Shown here: positions 1 to 6,546 of the stretch, one piece after another
How the letters are laid out: each line of letters begins with the position of its first letter
Position numbering within the stretch: position 1 is the first letter of the stretch
Origin: CAIWTU01 sp035686205
GTDB lineage: Bacteria; Desulfobacterota; Desulfuromonadia; Geobacterales; Geobacteraceae
Direction: 5' to 3'
Assembly (NCBI GenBank): GCA_035686205.1
Contig: DASRZQ010000092.1
Location: forward strand, 1 to 15,819
DNA: 15,819 nt
Notes under the pieces: generated by a model
The model's database searches: none
Told to the model about the DNA's origin: nothing
What the model saw: the letters and a program-made list of their open reading frames with translations, nothing else
Position numbers and translations under genes: made by a program

Positions 1-14
1 GCCACTCTCGCAAG

Positions 15-64
15 ACATTTCCTCCTGTTGATTTCCCTTCGGGGCTTTCCTCAGGAGGAAATGT
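15..64. repeat. Perfect 13-bp inverted repeat with 24-nt loop
   Basis: ACATTTCCTCCTG at 15-27 is matched exactly by its reverse complement CAGGAGGAAATGT at 52-64. The loop is T/C-rich and no clean T-tract follows on either strand, so this is not an obvious terminator. It could be the end of a gene or repeat lying left of the window, or the edge of a mobile foldback element. Confidence 0.6.
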
Positions 65-102
65 CGTATATCTCGCGGGAACGGCAAAGCCTTTTATAGT
101 CA

Positions 103-119
103 CACCGGCAGAGCCGGTG
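103..119. repeat. Short GC-rich hairpin, REP-like
   Basis: CACCGGC (103-109), a 3-nt AGA loop, then GCCGGTG (113-119) form a perfect 7-bp stem. The compact GC-rich stem followed by GTTTAC resembles REP-type intergenic palindromes. It is followed at 139-154 by an A/T-rich run ending in CTGTCCCC and by a 9-bp tandem repeat. Whether it belongs to a genome-wide family cannot be told from one window. Confidence 0.5.
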
Positions 120-190
120 GTTTACTGAGAACCAGAATTAAATAAACTGTCCCCGGAATTACCGGAATTACCCTCGGGTTTGCTGGTTTG

Positions 191-206
191 TGGCATATTA
201 ATTGCT
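191..206 (+). promoter_or_regulatory. Sigma-54 (RpoN) -24/-12 promoter candidate
   Basis: TGGCATATTAATTGCT fits the sigma-54 consensus TGGCAC-N5-TTGC with one mismatch in the -24 box. It has the required GG (192-193) and GC (204-205) separated by exactly 10 nt. Transcription would start near 217 and run toward the SPFH gene at 507, giving a leader of about 290 nt, of which 177 nt is the foldback element at 304-480. Sigma-54 promoters need an enhancer-binding activator; one is encoded in this window at 7562-9751, but a link between the two is only inference. Confidence 0.55.
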
Positions 207-303
207 TATCCACTGCGGGCATCCAATTTTTCGCAATTCTCCCGACAATTAAATTGCGAGCTTGTACAGCTGCAAGAGAGTTAATGGCTGCATTTAGTCA
301 GAC

Positions 304-480
304 CTGAATCCGTGACCGCCTTCACGCCTTCGTCCGCGCGGAACGCCTCGGATTTTCCGTGACCCATGTCCGGTTTCCGTTTCCCGTAAAGCCATGTCCA
401 CGGACACGGATCACGGTCACGGACCACGGAATCAACCCCGACATTCAGCTTGCCTTGGCGTTCAGACGTCACGGATTCAG
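304..480. repeat. Foldback/MITE-like element with 13-bp terminal inverted repeats
   Basis: CTGAATCCGTGAC at 304-316 is repeated in exact inverted orientation as GTCACGGATTCAG at 468-480, and the similarity continues imperfectly inward for about 25 bp in each arm. The interior carries more nested inverted words (TCCGTGAC near 357 and GTCACGGA near 416), so the whole 177 bp could fold into a long imperfect hairpin. No transposase is encoded and no clear target-site duplication was seen. It sits between the sigma-54-type promoter and the SPFH gene, so it would be transcribed as part of their leader. Confidence 0.6.
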
Positions 481-506
481 AACAGATATAAACATGAGGA
501 GGCATT

Positions 507-1637
507 ATGTCACAATTCATGGAAGTTGTTGAATTTCTGGACCCTTCCGGCAAGGATATGGTCCACCGTGTTCCGGAAGCGGGCTCGGGCGAGCTGAAGT
601 ACGGTGCCAGGTGCATTGTCCGGGATTCCCAGGCCGCGGTTTTCTTTAAAGACGGCAAGGGGATGGACGTGCTCGGCCCCGGTCGACATATACTATCCAC
701 CCAGAACCTCCCGATTCTTACCAAGGTGTTGATGCTTCCCTGGGGGTTCGATAGTTTCTTCAAGGCTGAAGTCTACTTTGTAAACCAGAAGGTCTTCATC
801 GGCCTCAAGTGGGGGACGAGAGATCCGGTGGCGTTCAAGGACAGAGAACTGGGGATGGTGCGGCTGCGAGCCTGCGGCGTCTACAGCCTGCGTATCACCC
901 AGCCGCTCCTCTTTGTCAACTCCCTGGTGGGAACCCAGGGGGTCTATACGACGGAGGAGATTGCCGACTACCTGCGCGACGTGATTGTGTCGCGCCTGAA
1001 CGACCTTCTGGGAGAAAGCCTGGAGAGCATCCTGGACCTGCCCAGGAATTACGGCGAACTGGCAGTGGCCGTCAAGGGGCGTCTGGCGCAGGATTTCGGC
1101 CGTTATGGCATGGAATTGAATGATTTCTATATCAACTCCATCACGCCGCCTGAAGAGGTGCAGAAGGTTATTGATCAGCGCTCCGAGATGGGGGCGGTGG
1201 GGGACATGGACCGTTTCCTGAAGTTCAAGACGGCCATTGCGATCGGCGACGCGGCCAGGACTGAGGGGGCTGGTGTAATGGGCGCCGGAGTTGGCATGGG
1301 CGCTGGAGCCGGTCTGGGGATGATGCTGCCCGGAATGATTTTCAAGACCCTCAACCCGGAGAACGGCTCGCCGGAAGACATTGCCGCGCGCGGGACGGTG
1401 AACTGCCCCAAGTGCCATGGCGATGTTCCGTTGGACTGCCGCTTTTGCCCCAGGTGCGGCAACCAGATGGTAGTCGTCAACAAGTGTCCGGCCTGCGGCA
1501 AGAACCTCCCCGCGGAGGCGAACTTCTGCATGGTCTGCGGGATGAACCTGAAGCAGAAGCTGAATTGTCCCAAATGCAATACGACCCTGCCGCCGGGAAC
1601 GAAGTTCTGCACCGGCTGCGGCGAGAAACTGAATTGA
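507..1637 (+). CDS. SPFH-domain protein with three C-terminal zinc ribbons (YdjI-like)
   Basis: This 376-aa protein has an SPFH/band-7-type fold over about residues 30-235, followed by a glycine-rich, weakly hydrophobic stretch (about 253-277). Three zinc ribbons follow, with cysteine pairs at 300/303 and 314/317, 327/330 and 341/344, and 354/357 and 368/371. The architecture matches the 'SPFH domain/virion core protein' group, whose Bacillus member YdjI works with PspA-type membrane-stress proteins. SPFH proteins oligomerise on membranes; no N-terminal transmembrane helix is visible here, so membrane contact probably needs partners. The start is fixed by a strong GAGGAGG four bases upstream. 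The next gene begins 7 nt after the stop, so the two are surely co-transcribed. A sigma-54-type promoter lies upstream at 191-206. The family call is firm; the exact role is inference. Confidence 0.85.
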   Translation: MSQFMEVVEFLDPSGKDMVHRVPEAGSGELKYGARCIVRDSQAAVFFKDGKGMDVLGPGRHILSTQNLPILTKVLMLPWGFDSFFKAEVYFVNQKVFIGLKWGTRDPVAFKDRELGMVRLRACGVYSLRITQPLLFVNSLVGTQGVYTTEEIADYLRDVIVSRLNDLLGESLESILDLPRNYGELAVAVKGRLAQDFGRYGMELNDFYINSITPPEEVQKVIDQRSEMGAVGDMDRFLKFKTAIAIGDAARTEGAGVMGAGVGMGAGAGLGMMLPGMIFKTLNPENGSPEDIAARGTVNCPKCHGDVPLDCRFCPRCGNQMVVVNKCPACGKNLPAEANFCMVCGMNLKQKLNCPKCNTTLPPGTKFCTGCGEKLN

Positions 1638-1644
1638 GGTTCAC

Positions 1645-3144
1645 GTGCCACTGAGTGTTGCGACAACCTGCCCCGACTGCGGCGGATCCATTGAGTTCCC
1701 CCCCGGCTCCACTGCCGTCCGTTGCGGCTTTTGCGCCTCCAGCCACCTGGTCACCGGGCATGGCCGCGTTCTATCCTATTACATACCGGAACGGATCGAT
1801 CCGCGGGGTGCCGTGGAGCGGGCTCTTGCAAAGCTTAGCGTGAAGGGAGGAACATGGGAGGCGAGCGAGGCGACCCTCTTTTTCGTGCCGTTTCACCACT
1901 TCACCGGCCATGACTTCCACTGGTGCTTTGAAGAAGATGCGGCCCAAAGCAAAAGGGAAGAGAGGCAATTCCATGCAAATTCGGATGATTGCCGCTCCCG
2001 GGTGAAGATTACCATCAACAACTTGAACAGTCCTTCCCATATGACAGGGAAACGGCTCACAATGGCCACCCGGTACATTGACCGGACACTGCCGGCTCTG
2101 GACGCCCCCGGTTTGCGTGTAAACTCCCTGGGATTCCGCCCTGAAGTGTTGAAGCTCTCCCTTTTCCAGAAAGAAGCGGTACTGAAAAGGGGGCAGGTAT
2201 CTCCGGTACAGGCGGGAGGGGATGAGCTTGAGCGAAGGGGATACGCGCCGTTACAGCAGGATGGGATCATTGCCCGGAAGGTAATCAGCAGGACCAGGAG
2301 CGTCATATATTTCCCTTTCTGGATCATCGAGGCGAAGGTCAGGGGAAATGAGGCGGGCGTGCTCGTCGTGGTTGATGGCGTGAGCGGCGAAGTAACTAAC
2401 GACGCGGCGCCCGCTGGACTGCTGGACAGCCTGTTGGCCGGGGATGGCAACCATTTTGAGACCGTGGGGATGCGCCCGCTGAAATGCCCCGACTGCGACG
2501 CGGATCTGCCGGCGCGGCCACAGGACGTGGTCTCTTTCTGCGCCGGGTGCGGGAAGGCCTGGTATATCCGGGACACGGAACTGCTGCAGGTCCCCTATGT
2601 CGCCATCCCCCGCAAAGAGCCGGCATCACGCGGAGAGTATTTCCCATTCTGGGTCATGGAGGCGCGGATGGTCTCCGCCAGCGATTCAATTGGCGACAAA
2701 TACGATCTGACCCGGCTGGCCCCGGGCGTCCGGGTACCCCGGGAGGCGGACCGGCAAGTCCCGTTACGGTTTTTCGTTCCCGCCTTCCAGATCGTTGATC
2801 TGAAAGTGCTCTCCCGGTTGGCGGGCAGCTTTACCCATAACCAGCCGGTCTGGCAGGGGGGAGAGCTGCCGCGGGGAACGACTCCCGCCAGCGGCTGTTT
2901 CATCTCACCCGAGGACGTCCTGGAATTGGCTCCCCTCATTCTGTTCAGCCTCGTCCCGAAAGAAAACAAGAGGGCGCTTCAATTCGCCCTGGAGGCCAGA
3001 GTGGAGGTTAAAGAGGCGGATCTGGTCCTTGTTCCCTTCGCTCGAACCACAACGGACTACGTTGATGAATTGATCGGGCAGGCGCTGCCTGTCTCGACAC
3101 TCAGAGCGGAGAATTGCGCGGGTTTGAGCAAGCAAACCGTTTAA
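1645..3144 (+). CDS. Double zinc-ribbon protein with repeated YFPFW motifs, partner of the SPFH protein
   Basis: A 499-aa protein starting at GTG, with a GAGG ribosome-binding site inside the end of the upstream gene and only 7 nt between the genes. Residues 9-30 form a TFIIB-like zinc ribbon (CPDC...CGFC) and residues 281-302 form a second (CPDC...CAGC). Around them, related hydrophobic motifs recur: LFFVPFHHF (78-86), IYFPFWIIEA (221-230), EYFPFWVMEA (331-340) and RFFVPAFQI (375-383). This indicates internal duplication of a module of about 110 residues, roughly one zinc ribbon per half. No signal peptide or clear membrane helix is visible, so it is probably cytoplasmic or peripheral. I do not know a characterised homologue. 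The tight pairing with the SPFH protein suggests a shared membrane-associated complex, with zinc ribbons as protein-protein docking elements. Confidence 0.75.
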   Translation: MPLSVATTCPDCGGSIEFPPGSTAVRCGFCASSHLVTGHGRVLSYYIPERIDPRGAVERALAKLSVKGGTWEASEATLFFVPFHHFTGHDFHWCFEEDAAQSKREERQFHANSDDCRSRVKITINNLNSPSHMTGKRLTMATRYIDRTLPALDAPGLRVNSLGFRPEVLKLSLFQKEAVLKRGQVSPVQAGGDELERRGYAPLQQDGIIARKVISRTRSVIYFPFWIIEAKVRGNEAGVLVVVDGVSGEVTNDAAPAGLLDSLLAGDGNHFETVGMRPLKCPDCDADLPARPQDVVSFCAGCGKAWYIRDTELLQVPYVAIPRKEPASRGEYFPFWVMEARMVSASDSIGDKYDLTRLAPGVRVPREADRQVPLRFFVPAFQIVDLKVLSRLAGSFTHNQPVWQGGELPRGTTPASGCFISPEDVLELAPLILFSLVPKENKRALQFALEARVEVKEADLVLVPFARTTTDYVDELIGQALPVSTLRAENCAGLSKQTV

Positions 3145-3162
3145 TGGGGACAGGTGACCCCA
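3145..3162. repeat. Small hairpin between convergent genes
   Basis: TGGGG (3145-3149), an 8-nt loop and CCCCA (3158-3162) fill nearly all of the 22 nt between the convergent stops at 3144 and 3167. The stem is short and only loosely followed by Ts, so it is a weak terminator candidate. The word GGGGACAG is the reverse complement of CTGTCCCC at 147-154. Confidence 0.4.
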
Positions 3163-3166
3163 CCCG

Positions 3167-3646
3167 TCATGGATTTTTCAGCATGGCCGACGCCATGCCG
3201 GCCCTGTATCCGCCGACTTCCGAGCGGAAACCGATTGCCAGACGGTTCCAGCCGTTGATCGCGACAACGGCCAGACTCAGATTGACGAGTTCCTCTTCGC
3301 TGAAATGTTGCCGCGCCTCTTCGAAAACTTCGTCGGGGACACGGCTTTCGGCTACCATGGTCAGGGCTTCCGTCCATGCCAGCGCCGCCCGTTCGCGCGC
3401 GCTGTAGAAGGGCGCTTCACGCCAGGCGTTGAGAAGATAAAGCCGCTGTTCGGTTTCGCCGCCGGATCGCGCGTCTTTCGAGTGCATATCGAGACAATAC
3501 GCGCATCCGTTTATTTGGGACGCTCGCATCCTGACCAGATCAAGAAGCGAAGTTTCCAATCCGCATTCGTGAAGGTATTTTTCCAGGCCAAGCATCGCAT
3601 GCATAACGCCGGGGGCGATTTTGGCCAGATTTATCCTCGAAGTCAT
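3167..3646 (-). CDS. Carboxymuconolactone decarboxylase / AhpD-type alkylhydroperoxidase-like protein
   Basis: A 159-aa single-domain protein of the AhpD/CMD family, the usual length for the group. The signature CxxCxxxH is present as C48-A-Y-C51-L-D-M-H55, preceded by the typical LVRMRASQING stretch. The acidic position 12 residues before the first cysteine, usually Glu, is Asp36. Members with this motif use the cysteine pair and histidine for thiol-based peroxide reduction, so a role in oxidative stress defence is likely, though substrate and electron donor are unknown. The frame extends 24 codons upstream, but I chose the ATG at 3646 because a GGAG sits 9 nt before it and family similarity begins there; ATG 3661 is the alternative. 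It is convergent with the SPFH operon, 22 nt from its end. Confidence 0.85.
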   Translation of the reverse strand: MTSRINLAKIAPGVMHAMLGLEKYLHECGLETSLLDLVRMRASQINGCAYCLDMHSKDARSGGETEQRLYLLNAWREAPFYSARERAALAWTEALTMVAESRVPDEVFEEARQHFSEEELVNLSLAVVAINGWNRLAIGFRSEVGGYRAGMASAMLKNP

Positions 3647-3750
3647 CTGTCCGATCTCCATTCCCGGGAAAGTATATTTCCCTTTATGATTTACTGAATC
3701 GCGGGAAAGCCCGTCCATTAATCACTGTTTCCCCGGGTAAGTCCACCGAT

Positions 3751-4209
3751 TTAAGCAAGTGCTGAAAGCGCATCCTTAAATTCCTTGATGATGCCTCCTG
3801 CCCCGCCTGCCGCATGGATCAGGGAATCCAGAATAGCGTCGATCGCTTCTATAATCTTCTTGAGCCAGTCGCGAACAGAGAATTGGCCGCGAACCGTTTC
3901 CCATTTTTGCCCGATTGAATCCAGTACTTTAAGTTTGAATCTCATCGGCCTGTGGATTAATCCATGAAATACCAGTTGTTTTTCGGGTATTCGCGGAATC
4001 TCCTGCCTCAGGTGGAAAACCCCTTCTCTTACGTCCTTGTGAAAAGTTTCCATTGCAAGTTCCCTGAGTTCCGGGGCATCTTCCCAAAGAAACGAAAACT
4101 CGCTCAAGTTTTCAATGACAAAGGCAAGAAAATTCTCAACACCTGTAATGAAACGATCAAGTTCTTCCCGTTCGGGGTTCGCAACGTTCGCCACATCGGT
4201 AAACCACAT
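3751..4209 (-). CDS. Hypothetical protein, 152 aa, helical
   Basis: Not recognised. The start is well supported by AGGAGG seven nt before the ATG. The 152-aa product has no signal peptide or membrane helix. Its N-terminal half is rich in Glu, Leu and Phe and looks alpha-helical (for example residues 14-43). The middle is basic (HRPMRFKLKVL), and the end is an amphipathic helix, a short Gly/Ala-rich AAGGAGG break and a final helix. Codon use looks like real coding sequence. It lies 65 nt downstream of the secreted-protein gene at 4275-4619 in the same direction, so the two may be co-transcribed. A cytoplasmic accessory protein is all that can be said. Confidence 0.7.
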   Translation of the reverse strand: MWFTDVANVANPEREELDRFITGVENFLAFVIENLSEFSFLWEDAPELRELAMETFHKDVREGVFHLRQEIPRIPEKQLVFHGLIHRPMRFKLKVLDSIGQKWETVRGQFSVRDWLKKIIEAIDAILDSLIHAAGGAGGIIKEFKDALSALA

Positions 4210-4274
4210 CTTCCGACCTCCTTATCTTTCCGGGCATATGACGGAAATACTGAAGTCTGTGACAGGCCGGCCCG

Positions 4275-4619
4275 CTAACGAAACGAGTACTTAAAACCCA
4301 GGCACCCTTGCACCTTTCCCGCGTCAAAACCTGGTCCGCCGCTATTTCCGCCCTGACCGCCGCGTAATAAGGACTCCTGGGGGAGAAGAGTGATTCCGCA
4401 CCCGATGGAAATTTTTTTGTTCTCATAAAAATCCAGCCACACGCCATGAGGCTTCTCCTTTTGGGAGTCTCTTTGGCCGACGTTGAAATTCTGCTTGTCC
4501 ATTGCGGTTGGGGAAGGCTTATTTTGTTCGATTGGCGAGGTTTGCATGTCGGCTGCTCCGGCTATACCTGGAACAGATATTAAACCGCATAAAAGCAAAA
4601 ATGTTCTGATATCGGTCAT
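4275..4619 (-). CDS. Small secreted protein of unknown function, 114 aa
   Basis: Residues 1-22 form a plausible signal peptide (hydrophobic TFLLLCGLISVPGIAG, cleavage after AGA). The mature part of about 92 residues starts with a polar Asn/Pro/Ser/Lys/Gln-rich linker, then has WLDFYENKKISIGCGITL, a Gly-rich loop and a C-terminal GCLGFKYSFR. Alternating hydrophobic residues and a terminal aromatic-X-aromatic-Arg suggest beta strands, as in small outer-membrane or periplasmic beta proteins, but no family is recognised. The two mature cysteines could pair in the periplasm. The start has an AGGGGTGA stretch upstream that overlaps a short dispersed repeat (4629-4640). It lies upstream of the 3751-4209 gene, same strand. 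Confidence 0.55.
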   Translation of the reverse strand: MTDIRTFLLLCGLISVPGIAGAADMQTSPIEQNKPSPTAMDKQNFNVGQRDSQKEKPHGVWLDFYENKKISIGCGITLLPQESLLRGGQGGNSGGPGFDAGKVQGCLGFKYSFR

Positions 4620-4699
4620 CAGCGGTCACCCCTGTTTAATTTTGAATATATTTTATCATGTTTTGTCTTCAGGCAGGGAATGAACCTGAAAAAAGCATT

Positions 4700-4836
4700 T
4701 TATCCACGAATTAGCACGAATTAGCACGAATTTTCAAAGCATTTTCCAAATAAAATCATCCACCAAATAGGTGACAATAAGAAGACAAATAAGGGTTTAA
4801 AACCATTCGTGTTTATTCATGTCATTCGTGGTTAAT
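4700..4836. repeat. Foldback element with ATTCGTG-type imperfect inverted repeats
   Basis: The left arm (4700-4733) has TTAGCACGAA twice in exact tandem (4711-4720, 4721-4730) after a degenerate third unit. The right arm (4804-4836) is the inverted counterpart, with ATTCGTG words ending in ATTCGTGGTTAA. The arms pair imperfectly over about 30 bp around a spacer of about 70 bp. No protein is encoded. It looks like a degenerate miniature inverted-repeat element. Confidence 0.55.
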
Positions 4837-4852
4837 TGCCGTTTTTGATATG

Positions 4853-5009
4853 GTTTTTGATTGGCTGGACCGAATGTGTTCATCCCGAGTTCGTTGACTA
4901 TATATTCAACGGCACGGGACGGCCACACGACGTTGCCCGTACCGTTTACCCTCGGCGAAAAGCCCGCGGTCGGCATCCAGACGGACGCAACGGCTACGCC
5001 GCCGTCCAC
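4853..5009 (-). pseudogene. Possible coding remnant
   Basis: Reading the minus strand from about 5009 to 4853 gives a stop-free, protein-like stretch (for example VASVWMPTAGF and AVEYIVNELGMNTFGPAN) with mostly G or C in third codon positions, unlike the AT-rich repeat DNA beside it. It has no ribosome-binding site, no plausible start and no recognised family, and it begins just after the T-tract of a terminator. It is best explained as a leftover gene fragment caught between repeats; chance is the alternative. Confidence 0.25.
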
Positions 5010-5021
5010 TCCGTCTTGAGC

Positions 5022-5068
5022 AAAAAAAAAGCACTTCCCTGATTTTTCGTAAAAAATTCGGGAAGTGC
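5022..5068 (-). terminator. Rho-independent terminator of the AT-rich gene
   Basis: On the minus strand, GCACTTCCC (5068-5060) pairs perfectly with GGGAAGTGC (5039-5031). The stem continues through A/T pairs inside, and nine consecutive Ts follow (5030-5022). This is a classic intrinsic terminator about 50 nt beyond the stop of the gene at 5118-5609. Confidence 0.8.
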
Positions 5069-5117
5069 CCCTGTTTAATCCATTTAGTCTGATCCCTGCT
5101 TAATGCGGGAAATGTCC

Positions 5118-5609
5118 CTATTTAAACCATTCCGTGCCTTTTAGTTCAAGAATATAATATTTCGAAACCAATGAGTGCGTTCCTTTAACGTTGTCCAGAC
5201 CACTGAAAATAATATTCTCTTCAATGTATCTTGACTGCATTGGGGGAATATCGCAGGTTATATCAGCAATTCCTTCTCCTATTATTTCATTTTTTTGACC
5301 TTGGCAAGTCTCACACATTGTGGCTCTCAGTTTTATTTCGCTAAGATTGTATTTCTCAGATTTGTTTTTAATCTTCCCTGTCATTTTATATACTCCGGTT
5401 TCATTTTGGACCATAAGTTTTATGTCACTTAATTCAATATCATTTATCTTGATTCTTGTTTTAGATGCTGATTCTTCTGCATGTTTTTCGTAAAGTATGT
5501 ACGTAATGCAAGCTACTAGCACAAGTGCTATTGTTGCCAAAGGCTTTCGTATATTTGGATATTTATGAGCTATAAATATAATTATAGGAATTAATACTAA
5601 CCATTTCAT
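5118..5609 (-). CDS. AT-rich membrane-anchored protein, FxLYD-like extracytoplasmic domain
   Basis: A 163-aa protein. Residues 3-14 and about 24-41 are hydrophobic segments, so the N-terminus probably forms a membrane hairpin or anchor. The remaining 120 residues look beta-rich: conserved-looking features are GKIKNKSEKYNLSEIKLRA, a CETC pair, and DITCDIPPMQSRYI. The pattern 'transformation of a basic unit by added NKS...L..I.L.A' resembles FxLYD-type domains of exported proteins, an impression rather than a firm match. Two adjacent ATGs exist; I chose the second (5609), six nt after GAGG, rather than 5612. Base composition is strikingly AT-rich compared with its neighbours, and it has its own terminator (5022-5068) and AT-rich upstream DNA, which points to horizontal acquisition as a single-gene unit. 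Confidence 0.65.
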   Translation of the reverse strand: MKWLVLIPIIIFIAHKYPNIRKPLATIALVLVACITYILYEKHAEESASKTRIKINDIELSDIKLMVQNETGVYKMTGKIKNKSEKYNLSEIKLRATMCETCQGQKNEIIGEGIADITCDIPPMQSRYIEENIIFSGLDNVKGTHSLVSKYYILELKGTEWFK

Positions 5610-5905
5610 CATGCACCTCTAATAATGGTTTTGTATTTAAATTATAAAAATAACTCTACAACATAATCGAAATATTACAAGGATATATTTGTTTAATATT
5701 AATGTTGTTATTAATCTAACAGATCATTTTATACATCTTAAACATTAGTATTAGACACACAAGACCAGCTTTCTTTGTTAGAGCTGTTCAAGTTTCATTA
5801 AAATGCGGATACATCTGTTACAAGGTTCAAGAAATTACTTTTTTACCAGATAAAATTTGACTTTAGCTGTTGCGATATCGGGTCTCCGGGAACATGGAAT
5901 GATAA

Positions 5906-6379
5906 TTATAGGGATTTAGCCCATAAAACCAGCACGCCGCTTCCCGATCTGCCGTTGCGCAGGAAACCCGAATCCCACGCGTATTCGAGATACAGCTCCG
6001 AATTCCAGAAAAATCCGGTCGTGAGACCGACCGATGCAACTTCGCCGTTGTCGCTTATGAACCCGACCTGGTTCGTGCCGACAATCGTTGCGCGATCGGC
6101 CCACACATAGGCGCCGCGCAGGTGCAGATACATGAAGAAGAGCCGTTCGCGGCGGTATTCGAGGTTCGACATCACATAATTCGAAACGATGATTTCATTG
6201 AACATGGCGCCGGGATAGGCGGGACGGTGGAGATCGTCAGTCTCGCTGGGAAACGGTCCGCCGCCAAGTCGGAAGGCGTTATAGCGGTCGATGCTCTTGG
6301 TGTCTGAAACCCCGCCGTAAACACTGAGGAGAACGCGGTTCTTCTCGGAGAGACCCGGTATCGCTCGTCCTGTCGGCAT
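5906..6379 (-). pseudogene. 5'-truncated outer-membrane beta-barrel (Omp85/surface-antigen-like) remnant
   Basis: The readable 157 aa from ATG 6379 look like the C-terminal half of a bacterial surface-antigen (D15/BamA-type) barrel. They include NAFRLGGGPFPSE, then alternating amphipathic strands (SNLEYRRERLFFMYLHLRGAYVWADRA, split here for length by strand) and a final strand ELYLEYAW...GVLVLWAKSL. The normal signal peptide, POTRA or patatin part and first strands are missing. Upstream the frame stays open but runs into a C/G-rich repeat-like sequence (about 6392-6420, CCCCC...CTTGAAGGGGG) and arginine/proline-rich nonsense. A GGAG seven nt before ATG 6379 could still allow translation, but without an export signal a working barrel is unlikely. 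It lies downstream of the coiled-coil lipoprotein gene, same strand. Confidence 0.55.
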
Positions 6380-6485
6380 AAAAGTACTCCACCTGCCCCC
6401 ACCCTTGAAGGGGGAGGAATATTTGTTGGTCAAGGATTCAGGTAAAAGATCAAACCACGGAAGGAGATATTCAAGTAATCGTGAG

Positions 6486-6528
6486 AGAGGGGGCCTGCCG
6501 GGAAGGAGACCGGCTGCACCCCCCCTCT
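6486..6528 (-). terminator. Strong two-tier hairpin after the lipoprotein gene
   Basis: AGAGGGGG (6486-6493) pairs with CCCCCTCT (6521-6528), and inside it GCCGG (6497-6501) pairs with CCGGC (6510-6514). The hairpin starts 19 nt beyond the stop of the minus-strand lipoprotein gene, where a terminator is expected, but no T-tract follows. It may be a transcript-stabilising hairpin or a repeat rather than a true intrinsic terminator. Confidence 0.4.
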
Positions 6529-6546
6529 TGGTTGATGTGTATCCCG

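Larger units (their letters stand above)
1..506. other. Gene-free leader region with hairpins, sigma-54 promoter and foldback element
   Basis: No convincing coding region is visible in this stretch; the short open frames have no ribosome-binding site and no family-like sequence. It holds, in order, a 13-bp inverted repeat (15-64), a GC-rich hairpin (103-119), an exact 9-bp tandem repeat (CCGGAATTA at 153-161 and 162-170), a sigma-54-type promoter (191-206) and a foldback element (304-480), each listed or discussed separately. The ribosome-binding site of the SPFH gene follows at 496-502. Confidence 0.7.
4620..5117. other. Intergenic region with repeats, terminator and a possible gene remnant
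   Basis: No intact gene is visible in these 498 bases. They contain copies of the word CCCCTGTTTAAT (4629-4640 and 5068-5079, with a related GTCCCTATTTAA overlapping the next gene's end near 5114), a foldback element (4700-4836), a stretch with codon-like composition on the minus strand (about 4853-5020), and a terminator hairpin (5022-5068) serving the gene at 5118-5609. Confidence 0.6.

Noticed and set aside
693..1418. Minus-strand open frame of 241 codons opposite the SPFH gene
   Set aside because: Antisense to the SPFH and zinc-ribbon coding sequence, His/Arg/Gln-rich, no domain, no start signal.
4700..4836. CRISPR-like array from the repeated CACGAATTAG units
   Set aside because: Units are only 10 bp, directly abutting, without spacers or cas genes.
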